DNA of 56,653 bases from the NCBI GenBank assembly GCA_910589425.1, contig CAJUSZ010000016.1, positions 1 through 56,653 on the forward strand, read 5' to 3'. The DNA is from an uncultured Muribaculaceae bacterium. GTDB lineage: Bacteria; Bacteroidota; Bacteroidia; Bacteroidales; Muribaculaceae. Positions 16,512 through 24,910 of the stretch are shown one piece after another. Position numbers and translations under genes: made by a program. The stretch's first letter is position 1, and each line of letters starts with the position of its first letter. The notes beneath the pieces were generated by a model. The model was not told the DNA's origin, did not search any database, and was given only the letters and a program-made list of their open reading frames with translations.

Positions 16512-18469
16512 TCGGCTGTAAGATTGAGAAGTTTTTCCGCGGCTTTCAGGATCCCTTCCGGATCAAAACCGCATGATTTATGGAGTTCGGCCGGAGTGCC
16601 GTGGGACACCCACTTGTCCGGAACGCCTAAACTTACAACATGAATTCCGGATGCATTGTTTGCAACCCATTCGCTGACAGCGGTTCCGAGTCCTCCTGTT
16701 ATAGCGCCATCCTCCACGGTGATTATCTTGTCGGTTCTTGAAGCCAGATTCTCGAGCATGGCTGTGTCGAGAGGCTTGAGCCAGATCATGTCGTGGACTT
16801 CAGCCTTTATCCCTTTTTCAGCTAATTTTTCAGATGCCTTGATTGCATTTGCCGAGACGGTTCCTATTGAAAGGATGGCGATATCAGGTTTCTCATGTCC
16901 TGCAAGTACTCTGGATTTTCCGGGTTTTATTTCGGAGAAAGGGGTTTGCCAGTCAGGCGAGGTGGCTTTCCCGCGGGGGTATCGTATCGCAATGGGGGAA
17001 TTGATGGTCAATGCGTGGCGCATCAGATTGCGCAGAGTGGCCTCGTCGGCAGGAGCGGCGATGCTCAGCCCGGGGATGCAACGCAGATACGCCAGATCGA
17101 ACAGTCCATGATGGGTGACACCGTCTTCGCCGACAATACCGGCTCTGTCTATGCAGAAGCAAACCGGTAATCCCTGTATGCAGACATCATGTATGATGTT
17201 GTCGTAGGCTCTCTGGAGAAAAGAGCTGTAGATGGCTACGAATGGTCTTTTGCCGGATGCGGCGAGTCCGCCTGCAAAAGTTACCGCGTGTCCTTCTGAG
17301 ATGCCCACATCGAATGCCCTTGAGGGATATGTCTTTAGAAGCATGTTCATGGATGTGCCCGAGGGCATGGCGGCGGTTACGCCGCACACGCGGGGGTCGA
17401 GGTCTGCGAGTTCAACAAGAGTCTTGCCGAACACTTGCTGCCAGTTTAGGATTCCGTCCTCTTTTTTAGAAGTGCGTTCTCCGGTGGCCGGGTTGAATTT
17501 TCCTGGAGCATGCCATGTGGTCGGATCATTCTCCGCTTGCTTATAACCTTTCCCCTTGACTGTCCTGAGATGCAGGATCCGTGGTCCGGTCATGTCCTTT
17601 ATCTCGTTAAGAACTTTGACCATCCGCTCTAGGTCATGGCCGTCAAAAGGTCCGAAATATCTTATGTTGAGCCCCTCGAAAATATTCTGTTGGGTGGATA
17701 TGAACGCTTTCAGGGAATTATTGAGACGCAGAAGCATTCCGCGGCGTTTTTCGTTAATGACTCCTTTGTCCCGGAAGTAACGGTATATTTTGTCGCGGAA
17801 CCGGTTGTAGCGCGACGACGTCGTCAATTCGGTCATATACCGGTGCAGGGCGCCGACATTGTCATCGATCGACATGTCGTTGTCGTTGAGTATGATGAGG
17901 AGGTTGTTGGGATTGTTGGATGCATTGTTCAAACCCTCGAATGCGAGGCCGCCGCTTATCGAGGCGTCTCCGATCACAGCCACCGTCTTCAATTGCTCTC
18001 TGCCTGGCGTTATGCTGTCTGCGATAGCCATGCCGAGGGCGGCCGAGATGGAATTTGATGCATGACCCGCTATAAATGTGTCATACTCGCTTTCATGTGG
18101 ATTTGGGAAACCGCTTATTCCTCCCAGTTTGCGGAGGTTCTGAAACTGCTCTTTCCGTCCGGTCAGGATCTTATGCGCATAGGCCTGATGTCCGACGTCC
18201 CATACGATGTGGTCGTGAGGCGTGTCGAACACATAATGCAGAGCCACTGCAATCTCGACCGCACCCATGCTTGACGCGAAATGTCCAGGATTGTTCGATA
18301 GATTGGCAATGATGTATTGCCTCAGTTCGTCGCATACTTTGGGCAATAGCTCTTTGGGAAGCTTGCGTAAATCGGAGGGTGATCCGATTCTGTCAAGCAG
18401 AGATCCGGCAACGCCGGAAGAACTGTCAGACGAATCTGAAGAGTGATCGATTGTGGAGCCGATATTCAT
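16508..18469 (-). CDS. dxs: 1-deoxy-D-xylulose-5-phosphate synthase
   Basis: A 653-residue thiamine-diphosphate transketolase that condenses pyruvate and glyceraldehyde 3-phosphate, the first step of the MEP isoprenoid pathway. GHQAYAHKILTGR, GHASNSISAALGMA and the GDASISGGLAFEGLNN...LNDNDMSID diphosphate-Mg site are intact, as are the DIGISEGHAVTFAGGLA and CIDRAGIVGEDG motifs of the second half. The first 20 residues are a serine/aspartate-rich extension with no counterpart in most Dxs. It overlaps the small membrane gene before it and trkA after it by 4 bases each. Confidence 0.97.
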   Translation of the reverse strand: MNIGSTIDHSSDSSDSSSGVAGSLLDRIGSPSDLRKLPKELLPKVCDELRQYIIANLSNNPGHFASSMGAVEIAVALHYVFDTPHDHIVWDVGHQAYAHKILTGRKEQFQNLRKLGGISGFPNPHESEYDTFIAGHASNSISAALGMAIADSITPGREQLKTVAVIGDASISGGLAFEGLNNASNNPNNLLIILNDNDMSIDDNVGALHRYMTELTTSSRYNRFRDKIYRYFRDKGVINEKRRGMLLRLNNSLKAFISTQQNIFEGLNIRYFGPFDGHDLERMVKVLNEIKDMTGPRILHLRTVKGKGYKQAENDPTTWHAPGKFNPATGERTSKKEDGILNWQQVFGKTLVELADLDPRVCGVTAAMPSGTSMNMLLKTYPSRAFDVGISEGHAVTFAGGLAASGKRPFVAIYSSFLQRAYDNIIHDVCIQGLPVCFCIDRAGIVGEDGVTHHGLFDLAYLRCIPGLSIAAPADEATLRNLMRHALTINSPIAIRYPRGKATSPDWQTPFSEIKPGKSRVLAGHEKPDIAILSIGTVSANAIKASEKLAEKGIKAEVHDMIWLKPLDTAMLENLASRTDKIITVEDGAITGGLGTAVSEWVANNASGIHVVSLGVPDKWVSHGTPAELHKSCGFDPEGILKAAEKLLNLTAE

Positions 18470-18648
18470 TTCTTTTTAATCTCTGGAGCTATATACTTTT
18501 TCCACAGGGGAACGAAAATTATGATTCCGGATGCAGCGATCCAGAAAATCTTTATCAGGTTCAAGTCGGATGAACCGATTATCAGCCGGCATAGCCAAAG
18601 CCATACGACCGCAAGTATAATCAGCCCGATAAACTTAACTGTCTTCAT
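18466..18648 (-). CDS. small two-helix membrane protein
   Basis: A 60-residue hypothetical protein, MKTVKFIGLI..., with two hydrophobic segments (about 5-22 and 29-47) and a basic tail ending KYIAPEIKKK. No family recognised. The ATG at 18648 is chosen; an in-frame alternative lies at 18687. Its stop overlaps the dxs start (ATGA), so it is the first gene of the dxs-trkA-trkH operon and is presumably translated. Confidence 0.65.
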   Translation of the reverse strand: MKTVKFIGLIILAVVWLWLCRLIIGSSDLNLIKIFWIAASGIIIFVPLWKKYIAPEIKKK

Positions 18649-18744
18649 ATTATGCGGATGGAACGGTTGAATAATTCCAAGGCGCATCCTTATTCCGAAC
18701 CGGGAATGCAGACTGTGGCCTGGAAACGTCCTCTGTATCGACTA

Positions 18745-18776
18745 CAAAATTATAAAAAAATGCTTTAATTGCCAAA
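18745..18776 (-). promoter_or_regulatory. promoter of the small protein-dxs-trkA-trkH operon
   Basis: Minus strand TTTG (18776-18773), exactly 20 bases, TAATTTTG (18752-18745): a full consensus match. The leader to the ATG at 18648 is about 90 bases. Confidence 0.85.
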
Positions 18777-18864
18777 TGTAGGAAAGGGATGGGCGTGGCA
18801 GTCTGAGGTATACTTGAGTTTATGGCGTCATGCTTATAAGTGCAAAGTTGATGTGTTGTGTAAA

Positions 18865-18881
18865 GCGTTTACAATAAACGC
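18865..18881. repeat. 7-base inverted repeat upstream of the tRNA-Arg promoter
   Basis: GCGTTTA-CAA-TAAACGC, perfect arms with a 3-base centre, ending 35 bases before the TTTG box of the tRNA promoter. It may be an operator or upstream regulatory site. The remainder of the 18649-18991 gap holds the two opposed promoters and nothing else I can recognise. Confidence 0.35.
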
Positions 18882-18916
18882 GTTGAGTATTGGTTGTAAA
18901 AATATTTGAAAAAATA

Positions 18917-18948
18917 TTTGTCCATTTGAGAAAAAGGTATTAACTTTG
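18917..18948 (+). promoter_or_regulatory. promoter of the tRNA-Arg pair
   Basis: TTTG (18917-18920), 20 bases, TAACTTTG (18941-18948). Full consensus match 43 bases before the first tRNA. Confidence 0.85.
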
Positions 18949-18991
18949 CACTCGCAAAAGGGAGGGCAACCGACCTGAAGCAAATAAAAAT

Positions 18992-19065
18992 GGTTCGTTA
19001 GCTCAACTGAATAGAGCATCTGACTACGGATCAGAAGGTTGCAGGTTTGAATCCTGCACGAATCA
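18992..19065 (+). tRNA. tRNA-Arg (ACG), copy 1
   Basis: A 74-base cloverleaf. Acceptor GGTTCGT pairs with ACGAATC (one G-T), discriminator A, anticodon stem TCTGA/TCAGA with loop CTACGGA giving anticodon ACG (read as ICG after deamination), T stem GCAGG/CCTGC. The CCA end is not encoded. An antisense open frame across this region is a shadow. Confidence 0.95.
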
Positions 19066-19073
19066 CAAAACAT

Positions 19074-19147
19074 GGCTCCTTAGCTCAACTGAATAGAGCA
19101 TCTGACTACGGATCAGAAGGTTACAGGTTTGAATCCTGTAGGAGTCA
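19074..19147 (+). tRNA. tRNA-Arg (ACG), copy 2
   Basis: A 74-base cloverleaf 8 bases after copy 1, with identical D and anticodon arms. It differs from copy 1 in the acceptor stem (GGCTCCT/AGGAGTC) and the first T-stem pair (A-T for G-C); every difference is matched on the opposite side of its stem. CCA not encoded. Confidence 0.95.
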
Positions 19148-19154
19148 CAAAGAG

Positions 19155-19186
19155 ACTGTCTGACAAACAAAGTCAGGCAGTTTTTT
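19155..19186 (+). terminator. terminator of the tRNA-Arg unit
   Basis: ACTGTCTGAC (19155-19164) pairs with GTCAGGCAGT (19172-19181) with one G-T pair, followed by TTTTTT. Confidence 0.9.
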
Positions 19187-19279
19187 CGTTTATATATCTG
19201 TTGTATGGCGAAAGCGGCTGAGGACTGAACTTCCACCTGACTTTGGAGCGGCCTTTACAGTAGGCTTTCGTCAGCGGAT

Positions 19280-20266
19280 TCAATTGGATTTGTTGCCGCT
19301 GTCGGATAGTTTTTTTCGTATCACTTTGCCGGATGTGGTTCGCTCAAGCTTTCCTGTCAATATATCTCGTGGACGCTCATGGGGTGCCAGAATATTCTTG
19401 AATATTTCCAGGACAGTGGATTTATCTAAGTCTTGGTCATATTCAGCAATTATTATCAACTCCTCTCCCCATTTTTCAGAGGGGCGGGAACTGATTATGA
19501 AATCACCGTTGATCAGATGTGATATTTTCCGTTCTATCTGTTCCGGGAAAACCTTGCGTCCTCCAGTGATTATTACATTGTCTGCCCGTCCGAGAATCAA
19601 GAAACCGCCATCGGCTGAAATCTCCGCGATGTCGTTTGTAACGATTCTGCCGGATATTCCTTCTATCTCAATTGCAAGGCATCCGCGTGGATCGGTGTTG
19701 ATCCTTATGCCGTCGAGTGGATAAAAGTGCGTGTCGTCTTCATTCGATACTTTGCGCAGTGCTATGTGTGATGCGGTTTCGGTCATGCCGTATGTCTCGA
19801 AAGAATTCAACCCTGATTCGGCAATGGCTGCGCGGAGAGGAGGGGGGACCGGGGCGCCTCCGATTATTATATTGCGTATTTCAGGCAGATTTCCCTCGGC
19901 CTGACGCTTCACGAGATCCCACATCATCGACGGCACGACAGCAAGAAGATCGACAGGTTGATCTCCGATTACCGGACGGTTTGACGGAGGCTCGTATGTA
20001 AGTGTGCATCCCAGTTCCAATGTCCGGATCACCATCATCTTCCCTCCGATAAATTCCGGAGAGATGCAGCTGTGGAGATGTGATTCTGCCGTCAGGCCAA
20101 AAAAGTTGATTGTTCTCCAGGCGCTTGCCCTGACCATCTGTTGTGGCAGCCTGATGATCTTCGGTGATCCAGTCGATCCGGAAGTCCGGGCTTCCAGATA
20201 TCCGGATTCCATCGACCATCGGGCTGCCACATCCCAAGTTTTTTTTCTCAGTTCTATTTTCTCCAC
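19280..20266 (-). CDS. menE: o-succinylbenzoate-CoA ligase, short form
   Basis: A 328-residue acyl-adenylate enzyme that activates o-succinylbenzoate with CoA in menaquinone synthesis. P-loop TSGSTGSPK (28-36), ETYGMTETASH in the middle, GRADNVIITGGRKVFPEQIE hinge and RTTSGKVIRKKL with the catalytic lysine near the end are present. It is much shorter than the about 450-residue E. coli enzyme because the region before the P-loop is almost absent; short forms are, as I recall, usual in Bacteroidales. The start overlaps the end of menC by 13 bases. The assignment rests on motifs plus position last in menD-menB-menC-menE. Confidence 0.9.
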   Translation of the reverse strand: MEKIELRKKTWDVAARWSMESGYLEARTSGSTGSPKIIRLPQQMVRASAWRTINFFGLTAESHLHSCISPEFIGGKMMVIRTLELGCTLTYEPPSNRPVIGDQPVDLLAVVPSMMWDLVKRQAEGNLPEIRNIIIGGAPVPPPLRAAIAESGLNSFETYGMTETASHIALRKVSNEDDTHFYPLDGIRINTDPRGCLAIEIEGISGRIVTNDIAEISADGGFLILGRADNVIITGGRKVFPEQIERKISHLINGDFIISSRPSEKWGEELIIIAEYDQDLDKSTVLEIFKNILAPHERPRDILTGKLERTTSGKVIRKKLSDSGNKSN

Positions 20267-21312
20267 GGCAAGGTCGCGAATACAGAATTATCCATCTGCC
20301 GGTCGGGATGATAATACATGCGGTCTGCTTCCAGAGACAGGGGGGATGGAAAATTGTTTGTGAATAGATTGCCTGTTCCCAATCCCTGTGGAATGGAAAC
20401 ATTGAGCGATCCGGTGAATTGGGCTAAGGCATTTAGTCCCACGCTGGATTCAAGCGATGATGTGATCCACCAGCCTATTCCGCGTTTCCCGGCAAGCTCG
20501 ATCCATTCAACTGCTCCTGAAAAACCTCCGCATAGAGCCGGTTTAAGTATTATGTAAGCAGGTTTTATGCAGTCGAGAAGCATTTCCTTATTTTCTTTCC
20601 CGGCGATTCCGATCAGTTCCTCGTCGAGAGCTATGGGCAACGGGGACACAGAGCAAAGAAATGCCATGAGGTCATGATTTCCTGCGGGTATCGGCTGCTC
20701 AATCGAGTGGATTCCCATGTCCGCGAGCCATTTTAGTCTTGGCAACGCCGCATCGATCGGGAAACCACCGTTTGCATCAACCCTTATTTCAAGTTGATCC
20801 GGGGCGAACCGTGTCCTGACCGAACGTATCATATCTTCTTCCTGCTTCCAGTCGAGCGCGCCGATCTTCAGTTTGATGCAACTGAATCCCGCGTCAACTT
20901 TCTCAGCTATCCGTTCAGTCATCTCATCCAGGGATCCCATCCATACAAGGCCGTTTATCTCGACCTGCCTTTTACCCGCCGTGAATTCCGAGGGGTAATA
21001 TAGTCTGCGGCCTCCGAGCGAGAAGTTGAGAAGAGCCTGTTCCAGCCCGAACTGGATGGATGAATGGCGTGAAAGGTCAGTTGGACGTCCGAGTGCGATG
21101 TTTGCCAGAAGTTCGACCAATTTATATTCGTATCTGCCGTCGGCCTCGGGTGAGAGTCCAGGGAAGACAGCAGCCTCTCCGATCCCGAAAAAATCAGGAT
21201 TTTTCTCATCATAAACCTTCAGCAGATATGTTGGCTTTTCGTTAAGGATGCCACGTGATGTGCCGGCAGGTTGTTTGAAATTCAATATATATGGACAGTA
21301 TGCAAGGCGCAT
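20254..21312 (-). CDS. menC: o-succinylbenzoate synthase
   Basis: A 352-residue enolase-superfamily enzyme that dehydrates SHCHC to o-succinylbenzoate. The muconate-lactonizing barrel shows KLKIG (catalytic lysine about 148), metal ligands in RVDANGGFP, SIEQPI and ALDEEL, and a late ILKPALCGG lysine. It lies 88 bases after menB across a small hairpin and overlaps menE. Ordinary length for the family. Confidence 0.93.
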   Translation of the reverse strand: MRLAYCPYILNFKQPAGTSRGILNEKPTYLLKVYDEKNPDFFGIGEAAVFPGLSPEADGRYEYKLVELLANIALGRPTDLSRHSSIQFGLEQALLNFSLGGRRLYYPSEFTAGKRQVEINGLVWMGSLDEMTERIAEKVDAGFSCIKLKIGALDWKQEEDMIRSVRTRFAPDQLEIRVDANGGFPIDAALPRLKWLADMGIHSIEQPIPAGNHDLMAFLCSVSPLPIALDEELIGIAGKENKEMLLDCIKPAYIILKPALCGGFSGAVEWIELAGKRGIGWWITSSLESSVGLNALAQFTGSLNVSIPQGLGTGNLFTNNFPSPLSLEADRMYYHPDRQMDNSVFATLPWRK

Positions 21313-21377
21313 GGTCTGGATATTATGGATGCTGCTTAGATCTTGAAAATGGAGATTCTTTAATCTAAATATTAATT

Positions 21378-21398
21378 GTGTGTTAAATCAAAACACAC
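21378..21398 (-). terminator. intercistronic hairpin between menB and menC
   Basis: GTGTGTT (21378-21384) and AACACAC (21392-21398) form a 7-base stem round a 7-base AT loop, beginning 2 bases beyond the menB stop. The following minus-strand DNA is AT-rich but has no long T-run. It could be a partial terminator or an mRNA end-protecting hairpin. Confidence 0.4.
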
Positions 21399-21400
21399 TC

Positions 21401-22216
21401 TTAGGGGAATTTGGGAAATTGTTCGAAATCAGGATCACGTTTCTCAAGGAATGCGTTTTTCCCTTCCTGGGCTTCTTCCATCAGATAATACATGAGCGTT
21501 GTGTCTCCGGCAAACTCCATCAGGCCGTGCTGTCCGTCGAGTTCGGCGTTGAGCGCGCGTTTGATCATGCGGATGGCCATAGGGGAGCGTTTGAGAATCG
21601 TGCGGCACCATTCGACTGTGGTTTCCTCAAGTCTGTCGAAAGGCACCACGGCGTTTACCATCCCCATCTCGAGAGCCTCGCGGGCTGTGTACTGTTTGCA
21701 TAGGAACCAGATCTCGCGTGCTTTCTTCTGGCCTACGCAGCGTGCCAGATAGGATGATCCGAATCCTGCGTCGAAACTGCCTACTTTAGGTCCGGTCTGT
21801 CCGAAACGTGCATTCTCGGATGCGATTGAAAGATCGCATACCACTTGCAGCACATTGCCCCCACCGATGGAGTAGCCGTTGACCATGGCGATTACAGGTT
21901 TTGGCAGGGAGCGAATGGCTTTGTGCAGATCGAGTACGTTAAGCCGGGGAACACCGTTCTCGTCGATATATCCTCCGACACCTTTCACATTCTGGTCTCC
22001 GCCTGAACAAAAAGCCTTGTCGCCCGCGCCGGTGAGAATTACCACGCCGATGTCGTTTCTTTCGCGGCATATCTGCATTGCGTCGAGCATTTCAGCGTTG
22101 GTCTGGGGTCTGAATGCGTTGTAGACGCGTGGACGGTTTATTGTGATCTTTGCAATTTTCTCGAATTGCTCGAATTTAATGTCTGTGTATTCTTTTATGG
22201 GGGTCCAGGTTATCAT
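21401..22216 (-). CDS. menB: 1,4-dihydroxy-2-naphthoyl-CoA synthase
   Basis: A 271-residue crotonase that closes the naphthoquinone ring from o-succinylbenzoyl-CoA. Marks: ITINRPRVYNAFRPQT near residue 28, SGGDQNVKGVGGYID, oxyanion GGGNVLQVVCDLSIAS, GSFDAGFGSSYLARCVGQKKAREIWFLC with the catalytic Asp and Tyr region, and a C-terminal AQEGKNAFLEKRDPDF. It starts 11 bases after menD. Confidence 0.97.
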   Translation of the reverse strand: MITWTPIKEYTDIKFEQFEKIAKITINRPRVYNAFRPQTNAEMLDAMQICRERNDIGVVILTGAGDKAFCSGGDQNVKGVGGYIDENGVPRLNVLDLHKAIRSLPKPVIAMVNGYSIGGGNVLQVVCDLSIASENARFGQTGPKVGSFDAGFGSSYLARCVGQKKAREIWFLCKQYTAREALEMGMVNAVVPFDRLEETTVEWCRTILKRSPMAIRMIKRALNAELDGQHGLMEFAGDTTLMYYLMEEAQEGKNAFLEKRDPDFEQFPKFP

Positions 22217-22227
22217 ATTTTTTATAA

Positions 22228-23925
22228 TTACGTTTTTTTTATTGATATGAAATAGTCTTTCAAGGTCTTTGCCGATATTTCGGGGTCTGTTTTTACTTCA
22301 AGAATTGTTTTGCCCTGCGCCGGATCCAGCAGTTCTGAGAGAGCCGTTTCAAGCAGAGACTCGTTGTCGGCTCTTAAATAGTTGAAGCCGAACGAGCGGG
22401 CGACGGATTCGATATTCAACCCGGGTGGAGCGCAGAACAGGCTCTCACGCTTATCCTTCGGAAGAGTGTCGGTTGTGGCGACAAATCTGAATATCCCTCC
22501 TCCGGAATTGTTGAATACGATTATTCTCAGCGAGTCGGGAATATCGCGACATGCAAGTGCAGAGAGATCGTAGCTGAAGGATAGGTCTCCGCTTATAAAA
22601 AGCGTGATCCTGCCGTATTCCATCGAGGCTCCGACCGCGGTTGAGGTGCATCCGTCGATCCCCGAGACGCCACGGTTGCAGAATTCAGCGTGAGGTGCCT
22701 GCCGTTGGAGCAATTGGGCGTAGCGGACAGGAGTGCCGTTTGAAAGCTGGAGATTTACACCAGGGGAGATCTTGCTGAATATAGTCTGCATGCCTTTCAT
22801 GTCGCTCCAGCCGATAGTGGACAAGTAGGCTTCGTGGAGTCTCATGACGCGGTCGGCATGCCTATGCCATTTTTCCCTATAGCCGGTCGATACACCGATG
22901 GATCGCAATGCCCCCCCGAAGCGCCGGAAGAATGAATCGGGGGAAACCGAGATTCTTTTTGTGAGACATTTGAAACAATCCGTTACGCCAGGGGCATCGC
23001 TTATCGCCCAATGTCCCAACTTCGGGTTGTGTTCACGGATGAACTGTTTCACAAACCTTGAGACAAGCGCTCCTCCGATAGTAATGACAAGATCCGGAGT
23101 CATCTCGACTGCTTCATTTTCGGATAGCGATCCGATGACTGTGTCCAGCGCGGAGTGTCCTCCGCTGAAATGAAGGTTTGACAAAGTCTCATGCAGAATG
23201 TAGACGTTGGGCAGACGGGAGAACTCGGCTACTGCGCGGTTTATTCTCGAATCGGGAGGCATGAATCCCGCTACGACAAGAATCTTCGCATCCGCCGCCT
23301 GTCGGGCCAGGTCGAATGCATCTTCCCGGGTGAGACGCCTGTCTGGATCTATGTCTTCCACGATCCTTTGTTTTTCCACGCGTGATCCCGGGCGTGTCAG
23401 CGGGGCGTGCAGCTGGACATTGATGTGAACTGGTCCCTGACGGCCTGAAAGAGCTGTAAGGCATGCGTCGTTGGCTATTCGGTTGGCATACCATAAATGC
23501 TCGTTGTCCGGCATTATGGTGTCCGGTATGTCGTAAGAGCGTTTGACAAAGTGATCCAGAGCCTCGAACTGCCGTATAGTCTGGGAGTCATCTTGGTCGA
23601 TCCACTGTTCAGGGCGGTCGGCTGAGATCACGATCAAAGGAATTCCCTGATAGAATGCCTCTGCCACGGCCGGAGCGTAGTTCAGCAATGCCGAACCGGA
23701 AGTGCAGACCAATGCCACGGGTTTACGGGAAACCTGTGCCATGCCGAGTGCGATGAATGCGGCGGATCGCTCGTCTGCCACGACTGTAAGTCCGATTCCT
23801 TCGGCGTCGTCCAGTGCCAGGGAAATAGGGGCGCACCGCGATCCCGGGGATACAACCGCTTTTGAGACACCGTGGCTTCCCAAAACTTCGGCAATGATTG
23901 AGCAGGATGTCTTGTCGGTAATCAT
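22228..23925 (-). CDS. menD: SEPHCHC synthase (MenD)
   Basis: A 565-residue thiamine-diphosphate enzyme that joins 2-oxoglutarate to isochorismate, the first committed step to menaquinone. VSPGSRCAPISLAL near residue 26, SADRPEQWIDQDDSQTIRQ (about 100-118) and a C-terminal ThDP site GDLSFSYDLSAL...NNSGGGIFRF are all typical. It begins 1 base after fmt, so translation is probably coupled. No isochorismate synthase gene (menF) is in the window. Confidence 0.96.
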   Translation of the reverse strand: MITDKTSCSIIAEVLGSHGVSKAVVSPGSRCAPISLALDDAEGIGLTVVADERSAAFIALGMAQVSRKPVALVCTSGSALLNYAPAVAEAFYQGIPLIVISADRPEQWIDQDDSQTIRQFEALDHFVKRSYDIPDTIMPDNEHLWYANRIANDACLTALSGRQGPVHINVQLHAPLTRPGSRVEKQRIVEDIDPDRRLTREDAFDLARQAADAKILVVAGFMPPDSRINRAVAEFSRLPNVYILHETLSNLHFSGGHSALDTVIGSLSENEAVEMTPDLVITIGGALVSRFVKQFIREHNPKLGHWAISDAPGVTDCFKCLTKRISVSPDSFFRRFGGALRSIGVSTGYREKWHRHADRVMRLHEAYLSTIGWSDMKGMQTIFSKISPGVNLQLSNGTPVRYAQLLQRQAPHAEFCNRGVSGIDGCTSTAVGASMEYGRITLFISGDLSFSYDLSALACRDIPDSLRIIVFNNSGGGIFRFVATTDTLPKDKRESLFCAPPGLNIESVARSFGFNYLRADNESLLETALSELLDPAQGKTILEVKTDPEISAKTLKDYFISIKKT

Positions 23926-23926
23926 T

Positions 23927-24886
23927 TTACAATTGTGATTCCTTGCAATTTACCGGAGTGTATCCAAGCAGAAACGCCCGGGCATCCATCGGTTTTTTTC
24001 CGGAGGGCTGTAGACGCATGATTTCAATAACTCCATCTGACGTCTTGACGAGCAGTCGTTTCTTGTCAGGAATTACAGATCCGGGAGAGAAGTCTGTGGG
24101 TATGTCATCAATGATCTTAGTCTCAAAAATCTTGACTTCGTAGGCACGTCCGTCATTTTCAATGAATGTGGTTCTCGCTGCCGGATAAGGGGATAGCCCG
24201 CGTACATGGTCATGGATTTCTTTGGATCTCCTGTTCCAGTCTATCTCACAATCAGCCCGGAAGATCTTCGGGGCTGGAATGAACTCGCCATCAGGCTGAG
24301 GACGTGTCGTTACGCCATCGTTGAGGATGTCGTTTACTGTCTGCAAAGTCATGTCGGCTCCGATATGCATCAGCCGGTCATGGACAGAGCCGACAGATTC
24401 ATCAGGCCCGATATCTATCCGTTCCTGACGGATTATGTCGCCTGTATCGATCTCGTGTTTCAGGAAAAACGTGGTTACTCCGGTTTCAGTGTCTCCGTTC
24501 ATAACCGCACGGTTGATAGGGGCCGCTCCGCGGTATCGGGGCAGAAGCGATGCGTGCAGGTTGAAACATCCGAGGCGGGGCATCCCCCATACGGATTCCG
24601 GTAGCATTCGGAATGCTATCACGATGAAAAGATCAGCGTCGATGGATCTCAGGTCGGATATGAAGTCAGGATCTTTCAGATTGCGTGGTTGCAGCAGTCT
24701 GAGTCCCCTTTCGAGTGCGAATTTCTTCACATCGCTCTGAAGGAGTTTGTGTCCCCGTCCTGCCGGCTTATCCGGGGCAGTGACAACAGCTTCGACCCTG
24801 AAACCGTTGTCTACAAGCCGCTGCAGAGATTCTACTGCGAACTCCGGGGTGCCGAGGAAAACAATTTTTAGGTCTTTCTTATTCAT
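23927..24886 (-). CDS. fmt: methionyl-tRNA formyltransferase
   Basis: A 319-residue enzyme that formylates initiator Met-tRNA from 10-formyl-THF. VFLGTPEFAVESLQRL (9-24), catalytic Asn/His/Asp set within NLHASLLPRYRGAAPINRAVMNGDTETGVTTF read in part, and the beta-barrel C-terminal domain with AFLLGYTP. It follows the ClC gene after 24 bases and precedes menD by 1 base. Confidence 0.97.
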   Translation of the reverse strand: MNKKDLKIVFLGTPEFAVESLQRLVDNGFRVEAVVTAPDKPAGRGHKLLQSDVKKFALERGLRLLQPRNLKDPDFISDLRSIDADLFIVIAFRMLPESVWGMPRLGCFNLHASLLPRYRGAAPINRAVMNGDTETGVTTFFLKHEIDTGDIIRQERIDIGPDESVGSVHDRLMHIGADMTLQTVNDILNDGVTTRPQPDGEFIPAPKIFRADCEIDWNRRSKEIHDHVRGLSPYPAARTTFIENDGRAYEVKIFETKIIDDIPTDFSPGSVIPDKKRLLVKTSDGVIEIMRLQPSGKKPMDARAFLLGYTPVNCKESQL

Positions 24887-24910
24887 TTTGTCGATTGATT
24901 AAACAGGCTC

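Noticed and set aside
18834..19073. 79-codon minus-strand open frame across tRNA-Arg
   Set aside because: It runs antisense through a clear tRNA gene and its promoter.
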